39,755 nt of DNA from Parvularculaceae bacterium (GTDB taxonomy: Bacteria; Pseudomonadota; Alphaproteobacteria; Caulobacterales; Parvularculaceae). The stretch is from NCBI GenBank assembly GCA_013215175.1, contig JABSRH010000004.1, forward strand, positions 1 through 39,755, given 5' to 3'. Shown here piece by piece: positions 1-7,618 of the stretch (the first letter of the stretch is position 1; every line of letters begins with the position of its first letter). The position numbers and the translations under genes are program-made. The notes under the pieces are model-generated. The model saw nothing but the letters and a program-made list of their open reading frames with translations, did no database searches and was not told the origin of the DNA.

Positions 1-7
1 TCAATAG

Positions 8-2206
8 CTAGACGCGTTCGACGAATACCGCTCTGATGGGATCGAGCAGAAGGTCATTTTTAATCAGTCCACCTATGCCAACGAGCGCTTCGGCACCCTG
101 CTGCAGAACCTGGCCCTTGGCGTTACGCTTGTGGTCGTCATCCTGTTCTTCACGTTAGGCCCACGAGCCGCCTTGCTGGTGACCCTCGCCATTCCGCTGA
201 CGACGTTTTTGAGCCTTGCGCTGATGAATGGTTTCGGCGTGCCGATCCACCAGATGTCCATCACAGGTCTCATCGTGGCGCTTGGCCTCTTGGTGGACGC
301 CGCGATCGTGACGGTCGATGCGACAGGTCGGGCCTTGCGCCGCGGAATGTCACCGCGAGACGCTGTGAGCGAGAGCGTAAGCCGCCTTTGGCTGCCGCTG
401 CTCAGCTCGACAGTGACCACGGTCTTGGCGTTCATGCCTATCACGTTGCTGCAAGGCGGGGCCGGTGAGTTCGTTGGCCCCATTGCCGACAGTGTGATCA
501 TTGCACTGATCGCGTCGCTCATCATTGCCCTGACGATCATTGCGGCGCTTGCGGGCCGTTTCCTCAAGCCGGCCATCAACGATGCGAAGACCTCGTCGGG
601 CGGCATTGAGGTGCCTGGCGTGGGCCCAGCGTTTAAGGCGTTGCTCGATCTCAGTTTGGCAGCGCCACGGCTGTCGATCGCAGCAGCCCTGGTGTTGCCA
701 GTGCTCGGATTCATCGGTGTGGGCACGTTGCCGACGCAGTTTTTTCCCGCAGCAGATCGCGACCAGTTCTATCTTGAGCTTGAATTGCCGCCGCAGGCCA
801 GCATTGCAGAGACTCAACTGGCTGCAGAGCGAGCCGATGAATATCTCGAGAGCCATCCCGATATTGAGTATGCGGATTGGTTCATCGGCAATTCAGCGCC
901 CGCGTTCTACTACAATTTGGTGGGTGGTCGCGACGGTTCGTCCAACTATGCCGGTGCCATGGTCAAGACCAAGACGTTTGAAGGGATCTCAGCGCTACTG
1001 AATGAGATCCAAGACGAGCTTTCCGTGGCCTTACCCAATGTCTACGTGAACGTGAAAGAGCTCGTTCAAGGACCACCAACGCCAGCGCCGTTCGAACTGC
1101 GCATTCAAGGCAGAGACATTCAAACGCTCCGTACGCTGGGTGAGCAGGCGCGGTTGATCCTATCCACCATCCCAGAAGTCACGGTGTCGACGGCGAGCCT
1201 AGCTGGTGGAGAGCCAAAGCTCTGGTTCGATGCCGACGAAGAGGCGGCGCGTTCAGCGGGTCTCAGCCTGCGGGACGTGGCCAATGGCTTGGCGGCGAAG
1301 TATCAAGGCGCACCTGCTGGCTCGGTTCTCGAAGGCGAGAACGACCTACCGGTTGTGGTAAGGTTGGACGACGCTGCTAGGGGATCGGTGGAGGCGTTAG
1401 CTTCGTCCGTGATCAGTGTTCGCGGTACGGATGGTATCGGCGCACCCTTGCTAAGCCTCGGTGAAGTCGCGCTCGAACCGAGCGCTGCGAAGATCACGCG
1501 CTATCAAGGGCAACGTGTCAACACCGTGCTCGCCTTCATCCGATCGGGCGCACTTCCGTCAACGGTGGTGGCGCAGTTCGAAGAGGCCGTGGCCAATGGT
1601 GAGTTTGAGATGCCCCCTGGTTACAGCTTCGCCTTGGGCGGTGATGCTGAGGCTCGCTCCGATGCCGTAGGCGGATTGTTGGCGTCGGTTGGCCTGATCG
1701 TCACGGCCATCATTGCCGTCGTGGTTCTCACTTTCGGCAGTTTCCGGCTCGGTGCGGTTGTTCTCGCTGTTGCGCTGCTCTCGATCGGTCTTGGCATGCT
1801 GAGCCTCGTGATCAGCGGCTACCCTTTTGGCTTCCAGCCGATCATTGCATTGATGGGACTGATGGGCGTGGCAATCAACGCCGCTATCATCATTCTCTCG
1901 ACGCTGAAGAACATACCCGAAGCGGTGGCGGGTGATCGGCATGCTGTGCGGGATGGGGTCTTAGAGACATCGCGGCACATCACCTCGACAACAATCACGA
2001 CCTTTGCTGGTTTCTTGCCGCTTATCCTGGCATCGGGTGCCTTCTGGCCACCATTTGCCACGGCGATTGCTGGCGGTGTGGTTCTATCCACGGTGGTCTC
2101 TTTCTTCTTTGTACCACAACTGTTCTTACTGCTGACGAGACGCAGACCGGTGAATGTCTTCGAGGCTGCTGAAACGCCTCAAGGAGGTGACTATGCGCTT
2201 GCGTAA
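8..2206 (+). CDS. RND-family efflux pump permease, C-terminal two thirds (partial)
   Basis: Inner-membrane proton-driven pump subunit of the AcrB/HAE type, expected to work with a periplasmic adaptor and the TolC-like channel encoded next. The readable frame runs from position 8 and starts inside the first porter domain just before TM2; about 732 residues remain of the roughly 1030 usual for the family. TM2-TM6, the second porter domain and the C-terminal TM block are all present. The TM4 motif reads GLLVDAAIV, with one Asp where AcrB has the pair D407/D408. The TM10 position of AcrB K940 appears to be Asn. Single-Asp variants are common outside the AcrB subgroup. The frame has a TAG codon at positions 5-7, so the gene is either broken there or the first bases are a sequence-end artefact. 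The gene overlaps the following tolC-like gene by 14 nt. Confidence 0.9.
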   Translation, partial: LDAFDEYRSDGIEQKVIFNQSTYANERFGTLLQNLALGVTLVVVILFFTLGPRAALLVTLAIPLTTFLSLALMNGFGVPIHQMSITGLIVALGLLVDAAIVTVDATGRALRRGMSPRDAVSESVSRLWLPLLSSTVTTVLAFMPITLLQGGAGEFVGPIADSVIIALIASLIIALTIIAALAGRFLKPAINDAKTSSGGIEVPGVGPAFKALLDLSLAAPRLSIAAALVLPVLGFIGVGTLPTQFFPAADRDQFYLELELPPQASIAETQLAAERADEYLESHPDIEYADWFIGNSAPAFYYNLVGGRDGSSNYAGAMVKTKTFEGISALLNEIQDELSVALPNVYVNVKELVQGPPTPAPFELRIQGRDIQTLRTLGEQARLILSTIPEVTVSTASLAGGEPKLWFDADEEAARSAGLSLRDVANGLAAKYQGAPAGSVLEGENDLPVVVRLDDAARGSVEALASSVISVRGTDGIGAPLLSLGEVALEPSAAKITRYQGQRVNTVLAFIRSGALPSTVVAQFEEAVANGEFEMPPGYSFALGGDAEARSDAVGGLLASVGLIVTAIIAVVVLTFGSFRLGAVVLAVALLSIGLGMLSLVISGYPFGFQPIIALMGLMGVAINAAIIILSTLKNIPEAVAGDRHAVRDGVLETSRHITSTTITTFAGFLPLILASGAFWPPFATAIAGGVVLSTVVSFFFVPQLFLLLTRRRPVNVFEAAETPQGGDYALA

Positions 2207-3464
2207 CTTCACCGCGATTGTAGCGCTGCTTGGTACTCTCGGCACGGCTCACGCCACGGATACCAGCACGTTGCTTCGTGAATTGGTTCAGGAAAACCCG
2301 GCTCTTGCCGCCTCGAACCGCGAAGCCGAAGCGGCTCAGGCCGATCTTTGGGCGGCTCGCGGCAGCAGGTTGCCCCAGCTACGGATCGAAGGGTCAGCAA
2401 GCACGCTTGAGGAGACACTTCGCGTGAACGGGGTGCCCGGATCACTAACAGGAACGCGCGAACCGCTCGGCGCGACCGCCGTTGTGGAGCAGGCCCTCTT
2501 CACCTCCGGCCGCATTGGCGGTTCCGTCGGTGTGGCGCGTGCCCAGGCGCGCGGAGCAAAGCTCTCCGTGGATCAGGCGCGGCAAGATCTTCTGGTTCAA
2601 GGTGCAGCGGCCATTGCGGACGTCGTTCGTGACCGATCCGTCCTCGCTGAACGCCGGCGTAACGAAGAAACCGTCGGATCGCGGCTGGCCGAGAGCGTGG
2701 CACGACGTAAGGCGGGTCTTGCCACGAACACCGATGTTCAGCAGTCGGAGGCACGCTTAGCCCAAGCCGAGGCGGAGCGGATTGCTGCCCAAGGCGCGCT
2801 CTTGCGATCTGAGGCAGCCTTTCTACGTCTCTTTGATAAGAGGCCAACGGATGACCTGCTGCTGCCTACCAGCCCCGCCGCCATGCCAGACAACCTCCAG
2901 GTTGCCCTCGATCAGGCTCTGGCCAATAACCCTGACCTCGGGGTTAGTGAACAACAAGCCGAGGCAGCGCGGCAGGGCGTTAAGCAGGCACGCGGTGCCT
3001 ACCTGCCGCAAGTTAGCCTGAATGCTTCCGCCGGGTATATCGACAACGAACGCTTCGGTATCGATCTTGGTCAAGCTGAGCAATATACGCTCAGTGTACA
3101 AGGCAGCTGGGCTCTGTTTGATGGTGGCTCGTCCTTCGCCCGCACCCGAGCGGCAAAGCGGCGTCGCGATGCTGCGACCTCAGGGCTTGAGCAAGCCCGA
3201 CGGCTGGTTCGTGAGCAGACCATCGGTGCTTGGACCAACATGCTCGCTTCACGCTCCGCCGTACGAGCACGCGAAGCACAGGCTGTAGCCGCCGCAAGCG
3301 CTGCTGAGGGCGTCTCAGCTGAGTTCCGCTCCGGTCGCCGCACACGTTTGGATGTTCTTGATGCGGATCGAGAGAGGACGAATGCCGATGTCGCTCTGAT
3401 CGCTGCACGCCGGGACCTTGCGGTCGCTGAGTACAGCCTGCTGCGTGCTATGGGTCAGCTCTAG
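2193..3464 (+). CDS. TolC-family outer membrane efflux channel, RND-linked
   Basis: Outer membrane/periplasmic tunnel protein of about 423 residues, near the usual family length. The ATG at 2193 is preferred because AAGGAGGTG ends four bases before it, and translation from it gives a clean signal peptide ending near THA|TD (residues MRLRNF... to HA). An upstream ATG at 2154 would put extra charged residues before the signal peptide. The two internally repeated OEP halves are visible: long Ala/Gln/Arg-rich helices, a NPDLGVSEQQ segment opening the second half, and a terminal EYSLLRAMGQL helix. The gene overlaps the RND permease gene, so both are probably made together as one tripartite pump. 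The adaptor subunit would lie left of the window. Confidence 0.92.
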   Translation: MRLRNFTAIVALLGTLGTAHATDTSTLLRELVQENPALAASNREAEAAQADLWAARGSRLPQLRIEGSASTLEETLRVNGVPGSLTGTREPLGATAVVEQALFTSGRIGGSVGVARAQARGAKLSVDQARQDLLVQGAAAIADVVRDRSVLAERRRNEETVGSRLAESVARRKAGLATNTDVQQSEARLAQAEAERIAAQGALLRSEAAFLRLFDKRPTDDLLLPTSPAAMPDNLQVALDQALANNPDLGVSEQQAEAARQGVKQARGAYLPQVSLNASAGYIDNERFGIDLGQAEQYTLSVQGSWALFDGGSSFARTRAAKRRRDAATSGLEQARRLVREQTIGAWTNMLASRSAVRAREAQAVAAASAAEGVSAEFRSGRRTRLDVLDADRERTNADVALIAARRDLAVAEYSLLRAMGQL

Positions 3465-3487
3465 CCGCAACAGGCTGCGCCGGGTTG

Positions 3488-3513
3488 GAGTTAGCGTGCT
3501 TGCGCGCTAACTC
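3488..3513 (+). terminator. Hairpin after the RND-tolC pair
   Basis: A 9-bp perfect stem (GAGTTAGCG at 3488-3496 with CGCTAACTC at 3505-3513, loop of 8) lies 23 bases after the tolC stop and 28 bases before the next start codon. There is no T-tract, so it may be a Rho-assisted 3' end or a leader structure rather than a classical intrinsic terminator. Confidence 0.4.
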
Positions 3514-3541
3514 AACGTGTGAGTGATCAGGAACCGCGCCC

Positions 3542-5158
3542 ATGGAATCCCTTGCCTTTGATCTGCGCCAAATGCCGCGCATTCCCTTGCCCGATGAACA
3601 TGTGGAGATGATCCGCGAGATCGGTGAGACGCGTTGGTACGATGCCGGCGAGATGATCGTCGAACCGAGTGGCGCCATGGACCGCTTCATCCTCTGCGAG
3701 GAGGGCGAGATCGAAGTGGTCGATCTGGTCACTGGCGAGCGTGCCGTTGATTCTACCATCGGGCCCAATCAATATCTCGGCGATATCGGTTTCCTGAACG
3801 GCGGGTCCTGGCATTTGCCGATGCGTACCTTCGTGAAAACCCAGTGTACGGAGGTTCCGCGAGAGGCCATGCTCGACCTCATGTCGCGCGTGCCCGAAAT
3901 GAGCGATATCATTGTCTCCGTTTTTGCAGCGCGGCGCCGACGGACCTTTGAGGATCAAGTGAGCGCCGTCACGATTGTCGGGGCTGAGAGGGATCCGACA
4001 CTAGGCTCAGTAGCGAGCTTTGCCTCGCGGAATAAGATCCCGGTGCGTCGTTTTGATGTGGGCAGCGAGGATGCCGACCGAGTCCTGGAGCGAGCTGGTG
4101 TGCCGCTCAACCAGCCTTCGGTCATCTTCGGCCGTGATACGGTGATCAAGAACCCGTGTCCTCGTGGGCTTGCCCGCTTAGTCGGGCTCGACATGCCGCT
4201 AAGCAATGAGGGCGTGTTCGATCTTGTCATCATCGGTGCTGGGCCTGCAGGTATAGCCGCGGCGGTTTATGCGGGTGCGGAAGGCCTCAAGGCACTCGTC
4301 ATAGAGGACTCCGTTATCGGCGGCCAGGCAGGAAGCTCTAGCCGTATCGAGAATTATATGGGCTTCCCTACTGGGATCTCCGGTGCAGACCTCTGTTTCC
4401 GAGGAGAGATCCAGGCCATGCGCCTTGGCACACGCTTCGTGATGCCTCGCCGCGCGGTCGGCATCAAGAAAGCCGACGGAACATTCTTCATTGAGCTGAA
4501 CGACGGCGAATGTGTGAAGTCAAAGTCGGTGCTCATTGCAACAGGCGTTCAATACCGTCGCCTACCGATGGATCGCTTGGAAGAATTCGAAGGGCAGGGG
4601 GTGTTCTACGCCGCCACCGATCTTGAAGCCCGCCACTGTGCTAACTCCGAAGCGGTGGTGATCGGGGGGGGGAATTCGGCTGGCCAGGCCGCCATGTATC
4701 TAAGCCGTACCGCAAAGCACGTTCATGTGCTCGTGCGCGGCAAGGAATTGGCACAATCCATGTCGTCGTATCTGTCCAACAGGTTGGAAAGCGATCCCAA
4801 GATCACCGTTCATTTCCAGACAGAGTGCCGTGCGCTCGATGGTTGTGACCGCCTACAGAATATCATGATCCGGAATAAAGAGAGTGGTGAGGAACAGCAG
4901 ATTACCACGCCTGCCTTGTTCATCATGGTGGGTGCAGCACCAAAAACCGAATGGATGGGTGATCTCGTGATGCTGGACGAGAAGGGCTTCATCATCACGG
5001 GCAACATGGACCATGACAGCTCCGCCTTCGCCACATCCTGCCCAGGCGTCTATGCCGTCGGCGATGTCCGGTCGGGTTCTGTCAAACGAGTAGCCTCCGG
5101 CGTGGGTGAAGGCTCGGTGGTCATCTCGTCTATCTGGAACCAAGTGAACGCCAGCTAA
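3542..5158 (+). CDS. Cyclic-nucleotide-binding domain fused to thioredoxin-reductase-like flavoprotein
   Basis: Cytosolic FAD/NAD(P)H oxidoreductase, 538 residues. Residues about 20-140 form a cyclic-nucleotide-binding beta barrel. Residues about 145-215 resemble a truncated thioredoxin/glutaredoxin-like segment, and the rest is a class II pyridine-nucleotide reductase. The FAD site is GAGPAG at residue 232. The NADPH Rossmann motif GGGNSAG is near residue 375, and the C-terminal FAD motif is YAVGDVRSGSVKR. The CxxC redox pair of true thioredoxin reductase is absent: the equivalent stretch reads FYAATDLEARHC, so it should not reduce thioredoxin by the classical mechanism. The barrel's phosphate-binding region (LGDIGF ... 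PMRTF) departs from the FGE...RxA consensus, so cAMP binding is uncertain. This fusion architecture is widespread in bacteria but poorly characterised. Start at 3542 follows AGGA with 9-nt spacing. Confidence 0.85.
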   Translation: MESLAFDLRQMPRIPLPDEHVEMIREIGETRWYDAGEMIVEPSGAMDRFILCEEGEIEVVDLVTGERAVDSTIGPNQYLGDIGFLNGGSWHLPMRTFVKTQCTEVPREAMLDLMSRVPEMSDIIVSVFAARRRRTFEDQVSAVTIVGAERDPTLGSVASFASRNKIPVRRFDVGSEDADRVLERAGVPLNQPSVIFGRDTVIKNPCPRGLARLVGLDMPLSNEGVFDLVIIGAGPAGIAAAVYAGAEGLKALVIEDSVIGGQAGSSSRIENYMGFPTGISGADLCFRGEIQAMRLGTRFVMPRRAVGIKKADGTFFIELNDGECVKSKSVLIATGVQYRRLPMDRLEEFEGQGVFYAATDLEARHCANSEAVVIGGGNSAGQAAMYLSRTAKHVHVLVRGKELAQSMSSYLSNRLESDPKITVHFQTECRALDGCDRLQNIMIRNKESGEEQQITTPALFIMVGAAPKTEWMGDLVMLDEKGFIITGNMDHDSSAFATSCPGVYAVGDVRSGSVKRVASGVGEGSVVISSIWNQVNAS

Positions 5159-5173
5159 CGGCGTGCACTGACC

Positions 5174-6580
5174 TTACCTCGGCGCTAGCCCCAGGGAATC
5201 GGTATCGATCACCGCTGCATTGAACGTGATCTGTGCAGCGGCCAGGCTGTATTCGGCCCTGGCCAGCTTAACCCGTGCGTCGGCGAAGGCCTCTTCGCGA
5301 AGGTTCACCAGGAAGAAGTCCGACGCGCCGCCGCGAAAACGCTGCGCTTCCGCCTGACGCATGGTGTCAGCGAGGGACACTTCTTGCTTCGTAAGGCGCA
5401 AAATGTCCCGGGCCGCCGTCAGGTTGGCAATGATGTCGTTCAGTTGGCGCATGATCTGATCACGGGTCAGACGTTGGCGCTGCCTCAAGGCCGACAGTTC
5501 GGCTTCGGCAGCGCGCACACGACCGCGGGCATCGCGGCGGCCTATCGGTACCGTGAACGTTGCAATAGCCGCCACTTCACCCGGATCACGACTGACACCG
5601 CCAGCACCAATAGCGCCGAAGTCGTTGCTCGCCTCGAGCTTGATGTTGAACTCAGGCTTGAGATCGTTTTCTGCCAAGGCCCGTGTGTTCTTGAGCTTGG
5701 CCTCACTGATCTCGAGCAACCGAACCGCAGGCTGACGATCTAACATCGTTGCTTCGTCGAACTCGGCTGACCCTTGCGGGATGGGTACAGCGCTAGGCAG
5801 ATCATCGCTGGTGGGCGTGATCGTATTACCGCCATCATCACGCAGATAGAGCGCGAGGCTGTTGGCCGCGAGGGCCAGTGCTCGCTCAGCCTGCCGAACA
5901 AATTCGCGGCGGCGCGTCAGGTTCTGAGCGTTCTCCGTCAAGAAGATCTCGGCGCGCGCGCCCGAAGCCACCTCTCGGCGGAGAGCCGAATCTCGATCTT
6001 CGGCGAGGCGTAAAAGATCTCTATACGCCTTAAGCTCACGACCCGCCGCTACCCAGCGCCAATAGGCAACAAGGGCTTTTTGCTGGATGCCCAACCGCGT
6101 CAGGAAGACATTGATTTCGGCCTCCTGGATCGCAAGGTCGGCCTGGCGCACATCGAGGCGGATCTCGTCGATCGATCGGTTCCTCAGGAGAGAAAAGAGA
6201 ACGCCAATTTTCGCTTCGCCCAAACGGTTGGTGAAATTGTAGTCGTCATAAATCGGAAAATCACCGTCAGAGACCCTATAGCCGCCGTAAACCTTTGATC
6301 CCAGCGTACCCAAAGGACGCTCAACCTCTGTGGTCAGAATATCGCCCGAATAGAAACCCGTCAGTCGCGTGTTGGCTTCGGATCGAAACACGGTATCGAA
6401 GGCACCGGAAGCCGACAGTCGCTTAGCGGCAGCAAGGTCTTCACCGGCCAACGCTGCCAGCACATCGGGATAATGACGCTGGGCCGACCGCGCTACTTGT
6501 TCGGGCAAGATGTCAGCCGCTGCTACGTTGAAGGACGCAGCAACGCCAGCTGACAGAAGGAGGAGGGTTCGACGGATCAT
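5174..6580 (-). CDS. TolC-family outer membrane protein of the ABC-HlyD operon
   Basis: Third gene of a leftward operon, encoding a TolC/OEP-type channel of about 468 residues. The start at 6580 is chosen because it overlaps the HlyD gene's stop in an ATGA and gives a typical signal peptide (MIRRTLLLLSAGVAASF ... VAAA); a longer frame reaching 6652 adds a non-signal-like extension. The mature protein begins with ILPEQVARSAQRHYPDVLAAL, the usual first helix of OEP repeats. Long alpha-helical stretches and a terminal EYSLAAAQITFNAAVIDTD repeat follow. It is not closely similar by eye to the RND-linked channel at 2193-3464, so the two systems probably use separate outer membrane ducts. Confidence 0.9.
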   Translation of the reverse strand: MIRRTLLLLSAGVAASFNVAAADILPEQVARSAQRHYPDVLAALAGEDLAAAKRLSASGAFDTVFRSEANTRLTGFYSGDILTTEVERPLGTLGSKVYGGYRVSDGDFPIYDDYNFTNRLGEAKIGVLFSLLRNRSIDEIRLDVRQADLAIQEAEINVFLTRLGIQQKALVAYWRWVAAGRELKAYRDLLRLAEDRDSALRREVASGARAEIFLTENAQNLTRRREFVRQAERALALAANSLALYLRDDGGNTITPTSDDLPSAVPIPQGSAEFDEATMLDRQPAVRLLEISEAKLKNTRALAENDLKPEFNIKLEASNDFGAIGAGGVSRDPGEVAAIATFTVPIGRRDARGRVRAAEAELSALRQRQRLTRDQIMRQLNDIIANLTAARDILRLTKQEVSLADTMRQAEAQRFRGGASDFFLVNLREEAFADARVKLARAEYSLAAAQITFNAAVIDTDSLGLAPR

Positions 6581-7617
6581 TGAGGCTGCGAACTCGCCGT
6601 GGCCGCCACTTCGACAGTGTATTCTGGCGGGAAATTGTTCAGCTGGCGCCACACCTCACGCCAAAGAGGGACGCGATTGAGCAAGACCCATCCGCGTGTC
6701 GTCGCGCCGAAACGGACAAACCGCTCATCAGGCCAAGGATGTTCAGCGTCTGGCGCTTCGGTCACCAGAACGCGAAAACGGCCATCTGGCTGCGCTGTGG
6801 GATCGACGCCAATCACGACGCCTTCGAATGTGCCCACAGCAAGGGAGGGCCATCCTGAGAACTGGACCGCTGGCCAACCTTCAAAGAGAATCCGAACATC
6901 AGCCCCCGGATTAACAAGCGCCACGTCACGCCCATCCACGAAGATCTCCACGGCTCGCTCCGCACCATCGGGTTGGAACGTCGCGATCGCCTGACCAGCG
7001 CTGACGAATGTCGCGGTGTCGCCACCATCAACGCGCAGTATGGCTCCATCACGAGGGGCTCTAATGAGCTGCTGGCTTTGGCGCGATGCTGTCACCGACT
7101 GGCGGGTCAGAGATGCTTCCGCCGACGCCAGGTTGGCGCGCATGTCTTCCACCTTGATGGTAGCCAGCTCGAAATCCCTGCGGGCAGCGAGCCCCTGATT
7201 GAAGAGCTCCTCCGTACGGCGCAGGTCAATCTTTGCAGTCGCCAAAGCCGCAGCTGCCGCATCACGCTGGCGGATAATCTGTTGTTGCTCAGCATCAAGA
7301 CGTTGTAGGAGAAGGGGGTCGTTGTCCGCCAGGCGAAGGATGGGGTCTCCTGCTTTCACGCGAGAGCCGTCTTGCACGTACCAACGGTCAATCCGACCAG
7401 GCACGAGTGCGTTGATGTTCTGCACACGATCATTAGGGTCAAGCGCTGTTACAACACCAGGCCCAGACGTTGTTTGAACCCAGGGCACAAAGAACAAAAA
7501 AGCAGCTACCGCAAAGAACGCGGTGACGAGCATTACCGCAACAACGCGCACCAAGTGCGGCGTCTTGATCGAGTCGAGCGTCGACAGATGGACAATATGC
7601 TGGTCGCGGAAAGGCAT
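6577..7617 (-). CDS. HlyD-family periplasmic adaptor (membrane fusion protein)
   Basis: Adaptor linking the inner-membrane ABC-type protein to the TolC channel, 346 residues. Residues about 23-46 form one TM anchor (VVAVMLVTAFFAVAAFLFFV). A half lipoyl domain follows with VPGRIDRWYVQDGSRVKAGD, then a coiled-coil hairpin (residues about 100-190) rich in Gln/Arg/Ala, then the second lipoyl half (RAPRDGAILRVDGGD) and a beta-barrel domain. It starts one base after the ABC gene's stop, with GAGGGATAAG as ribosome-binding site, and ends in a 4-base overlap with the tolC-like gene. This is the standard layout of a type I secretion or efflux complex. Confidence 0.92.
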   Translation of the reverse strand: MPFRDQHIVHLSTLDSIKTPHLVRVVAVMLVTAFFAVAAFLFFVPWVQTTSGPGVVTALDPNDRVQNINALVPGRIDRWYVQDGSRVKAGDPILRLADNDPLLLQRLDAEQQQIIRQRDAAAAALATAKIDLRRTEELFNQGLAARRDFELATIKVEDMRANLASAEASLTRQSVTASRQSQQLIRAPRDGAILRVDGGDTATFVSAGQAIATFQPDGAERAVEIFVDGRDVALVNPGADVRILFEGWPAVQFSGWPSLAVGTFEGVVIGVDPTAQPDGRFRVLVTEAPDAEHPWPDERFVRFGATTRGWVLLNRVPLWREVWRQLNNFPPEYTVEVAATASSQPQ

Positions 7618-7618
7618 C

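Noticed and set aside
3542-5158. Genuine thioredoxin reductase (trxB)
   Set aside because: The catalytic CxxC is absent and the N-terminal cyclic-nucleotide barrel is foreign to TrxB.
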